From Peptococcaceae bacterium UBA4068 (GTDB taxonomy: Bacteria; Bacillota; Dehalobacteriia; UBA4068), in assembly GCA_002382665.1 (NCBI GenBank), contig DFZA01000010.1, positions 62,001-126,000 on the forward strand: a stretch of 64,000 bases of DNA, read 5' to 3'. Both the position numbers and the translations under genes were made by a program. Within the stretch, counting starts at the first letter, position 1. The number at the start of each line of letters is the position of its first letter. The notes under the pieces were generated by a model, which ran no database searches, was not told the origin of the DNA, and was given only the letters and a program-made list of their open reading frames with translations. This document shows positions 25,497 through 33,781 of the stretch, piece after piece.

Positions 25497-25871
25497 ATGC
25501 GAATATTAAAAGCGTCTGAGGACTATCTCGAGGCAATGCTGATGATGAAGGAAAAACACGGTTTTATCCGCTCGATTGACATAGCCGCCGAGCTGAATGT
25601 TACGAAACCCAGCGTATCCTACGCAACTAAGCGCCTTAGGGAAAACGGCTATATCACGATGGATAAGGAAGGTCTCATCACGCTGACTGATTCGGGGATG
25701 GAAATTGCCTCCCGAATTTATGAGCGCCACAAACTGCTGACCGAATTTCTTGTCAGGCTAGGCGTTGATGAAAAGACCGCCCGCGAGGATGCTTGTAAGA
25801 TGGAGCATGACGTCAGCGAAAAAACCTTCGCCGCTATCTGCCGTCATGTGGCCGATAGAAAAAAACAATAA
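25497..25871 (+). CDS. DtxR/MntR-family metal-dependent regulator
   Basis: A 124-residue regulator. The N-terminal winged helix (SEDYLEAMLMMKEKHG, RSIDIAAELNVTKPSVSYAT) is followed by the dimerisation/metal domain (IYERHKLLTEFLVRLGVDE, ACKMEHDVSEKTFAAICRH), with His, Glu and Cys ligands of the DtxR type in place. The SH3 domain is missing, so it is of the short MntR/IdeR-like class. It is divergent from feoAAB and is the obvious iron-sensing repressor of that operon. Iron rather than manganese as the effector is inferred from context. Confidence 0.92.
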   Translation: MRILKASEDYLEAMLMMKEKHGFIRSIDIAAELNVTKPSVSYATKRLRENGYITMDKEGLITLTDSGMEIASRIYERHKLLTEFLVRLGVDEKTAREDACKMEHDVSEKTFAAICRHVADRKKQ

Positions 25872-25888
25872 GCTTATAGATAAGACTT

Positions 25889-25936
25889 TGCCGCGTAAAC
25901 AAATGGATAACCATTTATTTACGCGGCATTATTTTT
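25889..25936 (+). terminator. Terminator after the DtxR-type gene
   Basis: TGCCGCGTAAA / TTTACGCGGCA arms followed by a run of T. Confidence 0.85.
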
Positions 25937-25976
25937 TTGCTACAAGAAGTACGCAAGGGGACAGTAAGCAGTTATC

Positions 25977-27146
25977 TCAATTAATAGCCTGCTCCAATTG
26001 TTTGAGCGCCCTTTCTAGAATAGCTCTTGGGCAAGCGATATTGATCCGCTGAAAGCCTTGTCCACCGACACCAAAAATCGGACCGCTGTCTAGCCAAAGA
26101 CCTGCTTTTTTTTCAATCAGGTCTTCAAGCTGTTGGTTATTCAAACCTAATCCGTGGAAATCGAGCCAAACCAAATAAGTGCCCTCCGGCTCGATTAGTT
26201 TGATCTGCGGCAGCCTTTGCTGTAAAAACCCTCTCAAAAAAACAATATTAGCTGTAAGATATTCTATGAGAGCATCAAGCCATTCCTCACCGCCTCTGTA
26301 AGCAGCCTGGCAGGCAGTAATTCCCATAAGATTAGGCTGATGATAGCCGCTTTGAGCAAGCGCCTGGTTAAATTTGTTACGTAAATCCTTATTGGCAATA
26401 AAAATATTGGATATCTGCAAACCGGCTAAATTAAAGGTTTTAGTCGGCGCCGTGCAGGTAATGGTAATATCTGTATATTCCGGTTTCAGATTAGCAAAAA
26501 CAAGATGCCGGAACCCCCGATAGATAAAATCGGCGTGAATTTCGTCGGCTATAACAGTTACGCCATGTTTAAGACAAATATCACCCAAACGTACAAGTTC
26601 ACTTTCCGTCCAAACCCGACCAACAGGATTATGGGGGCTGCAAAGGATAAAAAGCTTTACTTTATTTTTGATAATCTTGTACTCAAAATCCTCAAAGTTG
26701 ATGCTATACTTGTTATGCTTATAAACAAGTTGGTTGATTACCAGCTTTCGTTGATTTATTTTCACCGTTTCGGAAAAGGGATAATAAACCGGCTGTTGGA
26801 TGATTACCGCGTCTCCCTCCTTGGTCAAAGCATGAATAGCAGTGCAGGTTGCAAAAACCACACCGGGCGTTTTAACCAGCCACTCGGGATCAATGTGCCA
26901 ATTAAAACGGTGGGAAAACCATTTTTGTAACACTTCGATATAATCATCCCTGGTATCGCTGTAACCAAATACCCCGTGCCGGACTTTCTCCGCCAGCGCT
27001 TCGATTACAGCCTGAGGCGTACGGAAATCGCTATCGGCGACCCAGAGCGGCAGAATATCTGCCGCTCTTCCATTCTGGGCAGCAAAATCAAATTTTAGTG
27101 AATTAGTATTTCGACGGTCAATAATTTCATCAAAATTATAGTTCAT
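25977..27146 (-). CDS. MalY/PatB-type PLP-dependent C-S lyase
   Basis: A 389-residue fold-type I aminotransferase-family enzyme. N-terminal NFDEIIDRRNTNSLKFD and LPLWVADSDF are typical of the MalY/PatB cystathionine beta-lyase group. DEIHADFIY carries the PLP-binding aspartate and APTKTFNLAG the Schiff-base lysine. It likely cleaves cystathionine or cysteine S-conjugates to a thiol, pyruvate and ammonia. Single gene; a possible link to the cysteine genes at 37-39 kb is only thematic. Confidence 0.9.
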   Translation of the reverse strand: MNYNFDEIIDRRNTNSLKFDFAAQNGRAADILPLWVADSDFRTPQAVIEALAEKVRHGVFGYSDTRDDYIEVLQKWFSHRFNWHIDPEWLVKTPGVVFATCTAIHALTKEGDAVIIQQPVYYPFSETVKINQRKLVINQLVYKHNKYSINFEDFEYKIIKNKVKLFILCSPHNPVGRVWTESELVRLGDICLKHGVTVIADEIHADFIYRGFRHLVFANLKPEYTDITITCTAPTKTFNLAGLQISNIFIANKDLRNKFNQALAQSGYHQPNLMGITACQAAYRGGEEWLDALIEYLTANIVFLRGFLQQRLPQIKLIEPEGTYLVWLDFHGLGLNNQQLEDLIEKKAGLWLDSGPIFGVGGQGFQRINIACPRAILERALKQLEQAIN

Positions 27147-27339
27147 ATTTACTCCTCTTATAATGCGTATTTTAATCGTCTATGATATGGTCAACATATT
27201 CCAGGCCCACCAAATACCTATAATGTTTGAATAAGACTGTTAATTACCATAAATACCCAGCTAAACATAAAAGGAACATCTACTGTTGATGTTTAAAAAT
27301 ATAATTATGAATACTTAGCAAGCAGGAAACACAAAGACT

Positions 27340-28491
27340 ATGGGATTCTTACATAATATTAATATTATAACATTATTAATGGTCGGTATTTTTGTCATAC
27401 CTATACTTGTGGGTATTTTTTACCCTCTTTCCGGCAACAAAATAAGGAGTGAGCTGATTTCTCTTCTTGATAGTCTGGAGTGTCTCGGCACAATCATACT
27501 AGCATTTTATTTTACCAGCCTGGTATTTTCTAATTCCGAGAACTGGTTGTTAAACAGCTTGTATCAATTAAACCCTTCCATTAGCGGTTGGATCACCAGT
27601 AAAAATATTGAGTCCTATACTATTGTAATACTTATCCTACTGTTTGTTATCAATGGTCTCCTACATATAATTCTGACCGTACCTCTTAACCGATATGTCA
27701 TTTTACCCTTGGCAAAAAAGATTGCTAAAGCAGTCAATTCAATGAACTGCTCATTTAAACGTTTTTTCAGCGGTATCTGGCAACTGCCAAAATCCATTTG
27801 CCTAATTTTAATTTTAGCATTACTGCTAAATGTTTATTGTAGTTTCTACGATAATTCCCTTACGAATAATACATATCAATCTTCAGTTTATCAACTGGTT
27901 GATAATCAAATCTTAAGTCCCATAATTAGTTCCGCAAAACTTATACCTGTCCTTTTTAATAATTCCTTCAAGGACGCTATAGAATCCGAGAGCCGGAAAT
28001 TTCCGATAACCATCTATTTTAACGGCACAACGCTCAATGAAGCAGTCAAATCCACTTCCCAAATAGACAATACCGCGAAAAAAATCGTGGGAAAAGAAAC
28101 CAATGACGAAGAAAAAGCCTATCTTATTTATAAATGGATCTCAAACAACATTCAATACGATTATAGCAAGTTAGAGGCAATAAATTCAAATTCTACCGGG
28201 ATTTCTTCCGGAGCCAATATAGCTTATACCACCAAGAAAGGCGTATGCTTCGATTACTCCTGCCTATATGTGGCAATGTGCCGGGCGGTAGGCCTGAAAG
28301 TCCGGTTTATCACAGGATTAGGTTATAGCGGCAAGGACTGGGGAGATCATTCCTGGAATCAGGTTTATTACCCTCAAGAGAAGCGATGGATCGATGTAGA
28401 TACTACATTCGGCAGCACAAACACCAATTATTTCGACCGGGCAGGCTTCTCCTTGGACCATCAGAACGCCGTGGTTCAGGGTGAATGGTAA
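27340..28491 (+). CDS. Membrane protein with transglutaminase-like domain
   Basis: A 383-residue protein. The first 175 residues contain four hydrophobic segments. Residues about 230-383 are a transglutaminase-like cysteine protease fold with Cys in KKGVCFDYSCLY, His in GDHSWNQVYY and Asp in RWIDVDTTFG, so the triad is complete. ATG 27340 has only a weak ribosome site. In spore formers such enzymes act in wall or coat maturation; the spore genes lie just downstream, but the function is not proven. Confidence 0.85.
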   Translation: MGFLHNINIITLLMVGIFVIPILVGIFYPLSGNKIRSELISLLDSLECLGTIILAFYFTSLVFSNSENWLLNSLYQLNPSISGWITSKNIESYTIVILILLFVINGLLHIILTVPLNRYVILPLAKKIAKAVNSMNCSFKRFFSGIWQLPKSICLILILALLLNVYCSFYDNSLTNNTYQSSVYQLVDNQILSPIISSAKLIPVLFNNSFKDAIESESRKFPITIYFNGTTLNEAVKSTSQIDNTAKKIVGKETNDEEKAYLIYKWISNNIQYDYSKLEAINSNSTGISSGANIAYTTKKGVCFDYSCLYVAMCRAVGLKVRFITGLGYSGKDWGDHSWNQVYYPQEKRWIDVDTTFGSTNTNYFDRAGFSLDHQNAVVQGEW

Positions 28492-28602
28492 TATTATTTA
28501 TTGCCATAAGAGATTTATATAATAAGTTGTCCTCTATATCAAATATACGCAATTGTGTAGCAAATTTCTATAACTTGAATAAATTATATTGAGGTGAAGG
28601 CT

Positions 28603-29043
28603 ATGGATGCCAGAGAAATGCTTGCGCGATTGCTCAAATGCGAGGCCGGCGGAGAGGGAGAGGCCGGAATGAAAGCCGTAGCCACCGTGATTATGAATCG
28701 GGTGCGCGTAGACTATGGGGAATATCACAGAATCTGCGAGGGTGATCTGCGCAGGGTAATTGAGCAAATCTGCCAATTTACATGCATGAAAACGGTAGTT
28801 GGTGGCCAACAAAATACTCAGAACATTTGGGTGTCTACGCCTGAGGAAATTCATTATCAGATAGCTGATTGGGCAATGGGTGGAGGCATCTATACCGGCG
28901 TCGGTAACGTTTCATTATGGTATATGAATCCATTTAACCCACAGTGCCCAAATATTTTTCCTTACAACGGTACCGGTTATTGGTTCACAAGGGTTAACCA
29001 GCATTGTTTTTTTAATCCAACAGAAGCTTATGCTGAAACTTAA
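28603..29043 (+). CDS. CwlJ/SleB-type cell wall hydrolase
   Basis: A 146-residue hydrolase of the SleB/CwlJ (Hydrolase_2) family. It opens at once with the catalytic-domain motif ARLLKCEAGGEGEAG (the Glu is the catalytic acid), followed by AVATVIMNRV and later NPFNPQCPN. It has no signal peptide, as in CwlJ, the cortex-lytic enzyme of the spore coat. ATG 28603 follows GAGGTGAAGG. The neighbouring GerQ-like gene is the classic partner. This points to spore germination, cortex hydrolysis triggered by Ca-dipicolinate. Confidence 0.87.
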   Translation: MDAREMLARLLKCEAGGEGEAGMKAVATVIMNRVRVDYGEYHRICEGDLRRVIEQICQFTCMKTVVGGQQNTQNIWVSTPEEIHYQIADWAMGGGIYTGVGNVSLWYMNPFNPQCPNIFPYNGTGYWFTRVNQHCFFNPTEAYAET

Positions 29044-29062
29044 AATGCGAGGGGGCTATTAT

Positions 29063-29440
29063 ATGAGTAAAGAAGAAAATATGAATTGGTTAAAAAATAA
29101 GGTATTAAACTCTGAAAATTCTCGTCAATCCCCAGATACAATGTCCGGCAGTTCTTCCTCATCAAGTGATCCTACAACAAGAAGAAATTCAACTGATACG
29201 GGTCCGTTGTCCGAACAAGGTCCTCCTCCGGCATCAGATAGAAATTACATCCCAGGCTACCTGAGAAGACAAATCGGCAAAAATGTCAGAGCGGAATTCT
29301 TACTAGGCACCGCTATAACAATAGATAAGACAGGGATACTTCGAGAAGTGGGCGTCAACTATTTTGTACTGGAGGACTACATATCCCACGCCATGATTAT
29401 GTGCGATCTTTATTCTGTCAGATTTGTTACAACACTTTAG
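29063..29440 (+). CDS. GerQ-like spore coat protein
   Basis: A 125-residue protein. Residues 1-65 are Ser/Thr/Pro-rich and low in complexity; the C-terminal 60 residues form a small beta domain with YLRRQIGKNVRAEFLLG, KTGILREVGVNYFVLED and MCDLYSVRFV, which resembles the C-terminal domain of GerQ. GerQ keeps CwlJ in the spore coat in Bacillus. The gene starts 19 bases after the CwlJ-like gene with a GAGGGGG site. The call depends on the domain pattern plus this conserved neighbour. A distant but plausible homolog. Confidence 0.65.
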   Translation: MSKEENMNWLKNKVLNSENSRQSPDTMSGSSSSSSDPTTRRNSTDTGPLSEQGPPPASDRNYIPGYLRRQIGKNVRAEFLLGTAITIDKTGILREVGVNYFVLEDYISHAMIMCDLYSVRFVTTL

Positions 29441-29492
29441 TATTGACGAATTTTTAACGCAGGGGATGGTTTTCAATTTGATAACACACAAG

Positions 29493-29531
29493 AAAAAGCA
29501 CCTCGGGGTATAAATATTCCAAGGTGTTTTT
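29493..29531 (+). terminator. Terminator after the CwlJ-GerQ pair
   Basis: AAAAAGCACCTCGG / CCAAGGTGTTTTT hairpin with T-tail. Confidence 0.82.
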
Positions 29532-29611
29532 AATATGTTTTGCGGTTTGGTTGACAAGAAAATCCCTTTAACCTATAATCTATAAATAAATATGATTAGG
29601 AACAAAAACAA

Positions 29612-30424
29612 ATGAACACTAAAGATAAACTCAAAGAATTAAAAACAAATATAAAAGAAATGGAAAGCATGGTTGTTGCATTTTCCGGAGGAGTCGACTC
29701 ATCGTTTTTACTGAAAGTTGCTTACGATGTCCTGGGAGATCAAGTACTTGGTGTGACAGCCCGATCATCAACCTACCCTGAACGAGAGTATAGGGAAGCG
29801 AATGATTTTGCTACTAAATATCAGATACCCCAAATGGTAGTTGAATCTGAGGAGCTTCGGATAGAAGGTTTTGCGGACAATCCTCCCAATAGATGTTATT
29901 TATGTAAAAAAGAACTTTTTTATAAATTAAAGAATATCGCAGAGGATAAAGGCTATAAATTTGTTGCCGAGGGATCAAATTTCGACGACCTCAGCGATTT
30001 CCGTCCCGGTCTTCAGGCAATTTCTGAGCTAGGAATCGTCAGCCCTTTAAGAGAAGTCGGTCTTACCAAGAATGAAATCAGGCTTCTGTCAAAAGAGATG
30101 GGTTTGAATACCTGGGACAAGCAATCCTTTGCTTGCTTGTCGTCAAGATTCCCTTACGGGGAAAAAATCACTGAACAAAAGCTGCAAATGGTGGACATGG
30201 CGGAACAGTTTTTATTTGATATTGGTTTCAAACAGGTTCGAGTCAGGCATCATGGAAGTATAGCCAGAATTGAAGTGGATGACGCCGGATTTAAAAGTTT
30301 TTTTGACAAAGCAACCAGAGAATCAGTCTATGAAAAATTCAAAAAAATCGGGTTCACCTATATTGCCCTTGATTTAAAAGGATACCGCACAGGAAGCATG
30401 AATGAAGGCTTGGATCTAAAGTAA
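29612..30424 (+). CDS. larE: LarE-type ATP-dependent sulfur transferase
   Basis: A 270-residue PP-loop protein. The ATP loop FSGGVDSSF is at about 24-32. Three cysteines, C95 and C98 (RCYLCK) and C175 (FACLSS), match the [4Fe-4S]-binding, catalytic type of LarE rather than the sacrificial single-Cys type of Lactobacillus. LarE puts sulfur on the pyridinium dicarboxylate precursor of the nickel-pincer nucleotide cofactor used by lactate racemase and related enzymes. No larB, larC or larA is in the window. The next gene (tcdA) follows after four bases, so the two share an operon. Confidence 0.87.
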   Translation: MNTKDKLKELKTNIKEMESMVVAFSGGVDSSFLLKVAYDVLGDQVLGVTARSSTYPEREYREANDFATKYQIPQMVVESEELRIEGFADNPPNRCYLCKKELFYKLKNIAEDKGYKFVAEGSNFDDLSDFRPGLQAISELGIVSPLREVGLTKNEIRLLSKEMGLNTWDKQSFACLSSRFPYGEKITEQKLQMVDMAEQFLFDIGFKQVRVRHHGSIARIEVDDAGFKSFFDKATRESVYEKFKKIGFTYIALDLKGYRTGSMNEGLDLK

Positions 30425-30428
30425 TAAA

Positions 30429-31283
30429 ATGAAGAAGGATACGCAATTGTTAGATGCTTTCTCGCGTTCCGAGCTGCTGCTTGGGCGTCAATCCATCGAA
30501 AAATTGAATAGCTGTAGAGTTGCCGTCTTTGGCATAGGCGGCGTAGGTTCATACGCCGTGGAGGGACTTGTACGTACCGGCGTCGGTAAATTCCTGCTGA
30601 TGGATGATGACGTTATCTGTCTGACAAATATTAACCGACAATTACATGCCACACAAAAGACGGTAGGAAAGCTGAAAACGGACATCATGAAAGACCGTAT
30701 CTTAGAAATCAACCCTCAAGCTGAAGTTGTGGTAATCAATCGGTTCTATATGGCAAAAGAAAAAGGCACAAAAGCAACTATGCAACCTGTGGAAAATGCC
30801 ATATACTGGGACGAACTGATGAACTTTCACAACTCCAAAGACAATAAACTGGATTATATAATAGATGCCATTGATACAATATCAGCAAAGATAGATTTAG
30901 TTGTTAATGCCCAAAACTCCGGTATCCCTATCATTAGCTGCATGGGCGTCGGGAATAAGCTTGACCCTACCCACCTGGAGGTCGCAGATATTTATAGCAC
31001 TTCTGTTTGCCCCATGGCGCGGGTGATGAGAAGAGAACTGATTAAGCGTGATGTTAAATCTTTAAAAGTGGTTTATTCAAAAGAAAAGCCCATTACGCCC
31101 ATATATAATGAATCAAACGACTGTAACGGCAACTGTATATGCCCGAAACAATCAACACGTACTTGTACGATACGCAGAGCCATTCCGGGCAGCGTGGCTT
31201 ATATGCCTTCGGTTGCCGGATTAATAATCGCCGCAGAAGTCATCAAAGATCTTATTGGATTAACAGCTAACAATTCTGAATAG
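30429..31283 (+). CDS. tcdA: tRNA threonylcarbamoyladenosine dehydratase TcdA
   Basis: A 284-residue E1-like ThiF-family enzyme that cyclises t6A37 in tRNA to ct6A. The ATP-binding FGIGGVGSYAVEGLVRTGVG, MDDDVICLTNINRQ and GKLKTDIMKDRI motifs are present, as is ISCMGVGNKLDP and the C-terminal PGSVAYMPSVAGLIIA. An insertion holds several cysteines (DCNGNCICPKQSTRTC). It is four bases after larE. TcdA is common; its pairing with larE here looks incidental. Confidence 0.92.
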   Translation: MKKDTQLLDAFSRSELLLGRQSIEKLNSCRVAVFGIGGVGSYAVEGLVRTGVGKFLLMDDDVICLTNINRQLHATQKTVGKLKTDIMKDRILEINPQAEVVVINRFYMAKEKGTKATMQPVENAIYWDELMNFHNSKDNKLDYIIDAIDTISAKIDLVVNAQNSGIPIISCMGVGNKLDPTHLEVADIYSTSVCPMARVMRRELIKRDVKSLKVVYSKEKPITPIYNESNDCNGNCICPKQSTRTCTIRRAIPGSVAYMPSVAGLIIAAEVIKDLIGLTANNSE

Positions 31284-31300
31284 TGATTACGATTAATCAT

Positions 31301-31323
31301 GACCCCACCTTCAAGGTGGGGTC
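31301..31323 (+). terminator. Perfect hairpin after tcdA
   Basis: GACCCCACCTT-C-AAGGTGGGGTC with T-rich sequence behind. It may be the tcdA terminator or an end hairpin of the IS200/IS605 remnant next to it. Confidence 0.7.
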
Positions 31324-31340
31324 TGAGTTTGCCCTATTAC

Positions 31341-31583
31341 TTAATACTTACTTTGTCTGGTAGTAAATCGGCATTCTTGTATATACTTTTTTATTACTGC
31401 CTCATTTAATCCTACCGTACTAACATAAGTAAACCTCCATTCGATTTTTGAGAGTGAATGTTGAAAATCGAATAAGGCATGGCGGGGAGCGACAGCCGGG
31501 ACAGATACCCCGGACTTCTGTACATTTTCTCCAGAAGTGGATTGTCCGACTTCGGGCCAATTTGATCCGAAGTTTGCTGCCAT
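31341..31583 (-). pseudogene. Remnant of an IS200/IS605-type transposase
   Basis: A short frame whose C-terminal part reads FTYVSTVGLNEAVIKKYIQE, which fits the end of IS200-type TnpA (usually a FVSTVG...YIEEQ pattern). The N-terminal part, GENVQKSGVSVPAVAPRHAL, recalls the TnpB C terminus. No Tyr catalytic motif or HUH pair remains, so this is debris from one insertion element. A perfect hairpin lies beside it. Identification by motif only; a protein search would settle it. Confidence 0.45.
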
Positions 31584-31868
31584 TGTCGGCGGGTTAAATC
31601 AGGCCGTTATGTTCCCATAGCGGCCCGTTATACAAGCTGGAATTGTGGATAAAACAAAACACGGTGGCCCCTCCTTATGCCGCCGTGTTTCTAAAAACGG
31701 GCGCAGTTATTACGCCCTTCGCACATATGGAAAACGGCGGCTTTAGCTCTGTATCAAAACCGCCGATTAGCTGCACTACGCTATTTTGCACGCATCCATT
31801 CAACCGCCGAAACAACGGTTTTTTTATTTCCGTTAGGGAGGTTATTTGAATATTCGGTGCTGCATCTT
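31584..31868. other. Region with decayed sequence, no intact gene
   Basis: GC content is higher than around it. It holds inverted repeats (AACACGGTGGC / GCCGCCGTGTT at 31659-31692, AACGGCGGCT / CCGCCGATT at 31734-31772). I see no start-to-stop frame with a ribosome site. Perhaps the rest of the mobile remnant. Confidence 0.4.
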
Positions 31869-32864
31869 TTATTCATTTGCAAAGTAGTAGTTTATTCCAT
31901 TGACTTGTATACCGCAATAATCAGCCAAGTCAATAATTCCTATAGATACAATGGACTCTCCTCCCCAGCAGCCCGATACATAAGTTATTTTATCCTCTTC
32001 TGTATTATAGCCAAAGCTGAGTTGATAGCCGAGGTCGCGTCCAGTATATTCGTCAACCGTTCCATTTGCATAAATCAGCTTTATGTCAAAAGTATCATCA
32101 AAATCATCGTCAAGGATTGCTGTGAAGTAGAAGCCAATCCGCGAAGCGTAAAAGTCTACAATCTGCTCTGTGCCATCAGAGTTTTCAGCATATAGATTTC
32201 GCTCTTCCGAAACGTACTGCTGAACGTCCACTTCCAAGACAAGTCCCTCGTAAGCAAAGCAAAGTGTTTTAATATCATTCATGCTGATACCATCATCGCC
32301 ATAAAGCTCATAGGTATAAATATAGGTTTGGTCAGCATCTCCAAACATTGTTTTCGCTTTTTTACCGAGGTTTGTTTTCTCCGTGTAAGTAGCACTCTCG
32401 CGCATGAAATTGTAATAGTATTCTCCATTTTCTAATACTGCGTAGGTATCAAAGCTATCTTGTATTCCAAGGTCATCCTCAGCGATTTTTCTCTGGCTTT
32501 CTTCCGTTAGCCCAATAAAGGAAACGATAATATGACAGGTATGCTCGTCTGCAATAGCTCCATCTATCCGAAGCTCTACATCCTCGTTTGAAGCCGAATC
32601 CACAGCAGACAAAATCTCCTCCAGATACAATTCAGTTTCTCCGCTGAAATACGCCATCAATGAATCAATCAAGCCAGTTGCAAAGGCAACAGTAACGCTA
32701 ATAGTAAGAATTACAGCAACACAGGCGGCGAATGCAAACCGAAAAGAAGTGTGTTTATAATGTCTTTGCTTATCAGCTGCGCGGCCTGCTGAATGGCTTT
32801 CCGCGCGCGCTACAAGGTCTTCATCAATATGTCCCATTGCATTGACAAGGTTTTCATTTTTCAT
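31869..32864 (-). CDS. DUF4179-domain anti-sigma-like membrane protein
   Basis: A 331-residue protein. A cytosolic N-terminal stretch (HIDEDLVARAESHSAGRA) is followed by one transmembrane helix (FRFAFAACVAVILTISVTVA), then a large extracytoplasmic beta-rich domain of DUF4179 type. Such proteins are encoded beside ECF sigma factors in Clostridia and are taken as anti-sigma factors. It overlaps the sigma gene by four bases (ATGA), so the two are made together. The last 25 residues give no further clue. The signal is unknown. Confidence 0.82.
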   Translation of the reverse strand: MKNENLVNAMGHIDEDLVARAESHSAGRAADKQRHYKHTSFRFAFAACVAVILTISVTVAFATGLIDSLMAYFSGETELYLEEILSAVDSASNEDVELRIDGAIADEHTCHIIVSFIGLTEESQRKIAEDDLGIQDSFDTYAVLENGEYYYNFMRESATYTEKTNLGKKAKTMFGDADQTYIYTYELYGDDGISMNDIKTLCFAYEGLVLEVDVQQYVSEERNLYAENSDGTEQIVDFYASRIGFYFTAILDDDFDDTFDIKLIYANGTVDEYTGRDLGYQLSFGYNTEEDKITYVSGCWGGESIVSIGIIDLADYCGIQVNGINYYFANE

Positions 32865-33424
32865 AGTATAATGTCCTCACTTTCAAGATAGGCATATAAC
32901 TTTTTTCGCATCCTAAAGAGTATAGATTTCACCTTGCTTTCGCTAATGAAAAATTCGCTTGAAATCTGTTTTATTGGACAGAAATGATAATACCGTCTCA
33001 TGAAAACATCTGCTGATTTATCAGGCTGTTTCCTAAGAAAATTGCTAATAGCCTTTCCAACCAATTCATACTCTATCATTTGTTCTACTGTATCGCTTTT
33101 GGTGAAAATTACTTCGTCAAGTTCATCCAATGCTAAAGCAAGCTCACCGTTGCCGCGTTTTTGAGCAAACCGCGCTTTATAACGATTGAGCGAAAGTTCA
33201 CGAGTAATTTTACCTAAGAAAACCGACAATCTGGACGGTTTGTGCGGAGGTATTGCATTCCAAGCATGAAACCATGTATCATTAACACATTCTTCTGCAT
33301 CTTCAAGGTTTAGAAGCATGTTCTTTGCAATGCTTCCGCAATATGCTCCGTATTTTTCAGCGGTAGCAGTAATCGCATGTTCATCACGTTGCCAATATAA
33401 ATCAATTATTACACCGTCATCCAT
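32861..33424 (-). CDS. ECF-type RNA polymerase sigma factor
   Basis: A 187-residue sigma-70 family protein. Region 2 is DAEECVNDTWFHAWNAIPPH, typical of ECF factors. Region 4 is VFMRRYYHFCPIKQISSEFF followed by SESKVKSILFRMRKKLYAYL. It is the first gene of a coupled pair with a DUF4179 anti-sigma-like protein. The set resembles regulators found in clostridial accessory regions, and it sits next to mobile-element debris. Confidence 0.93.
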   Translation of the reverse strand: MDDGVIIDLYWQRDEHAITATAEKYGAYCGSIAKNMLLNLEDAEECVNDTWFHAWNAIPPHKPSRLSVFLGKITRELSLNRYKARFAQKRGNGELALALDELDEVIFTKSDTVEQMIEYELVGKAISNFLRKQPDKSADVFMRRYYHFCPIKQISSEFFISESKVKSILFRMRKKLYAYLESEDIIL

Positions 33425-33781
33425 GTGCTGCCTCCTTCGGATGAAATAAAAGGCCTTTCACCTATATAACCAATTTTTCTCTCGGTTCGTTGCGGTTATA
33501 AAAAATTTTTTGCGAAGCAAATTGTATAACAGGCTAATTATAAATAACCGTGTAACAAAGTGAAATCTTGCCCTCGACATGTGTTTCTTGAGTTATACAT
33601 TTTCCGTCTGCTGGTGGTCTATCTTGTTGTATCTAATATTCAGGAGTTGCTTCCTTATGAACCCTGAGCATTATTTCTAGGGCTGTACACGTAGCAGAGG
33701 GTATTCGATGTTCGGTATACCGAACATTAATAAAAGCGGCATAGCTTATGCTATGCCGCTTTTCAGTTTGTTTCGAAAATA
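33425..33781. other. Intergenic region with a 20-bp palindrome
   Basis: No gene is seen. It contains the perfect palindrome ATGTTCGGTATACCGAACAT at 33708-33727, just before the terminator. The palindrome is too short-spaced for a terminator and looks like a protein binding site. Confidence 0.6.
33732..33763. terminator. Bidirectional terminator after the AOR gene
   Basis: Perfect AAAAGCGGCATAGC / GCTATGCCGCTTTT hairpin with a TTAT loop. Confidence 0.88.

Noticed and set aside
27174..27339. Possible c-di-GMP aptamer before the transglutaminase gene
   Set aside because: GCAGGAAACACAAAGACTATGG resembles only one part of the class; GGACGCAAAGCC and the P1 3' strand are missing.
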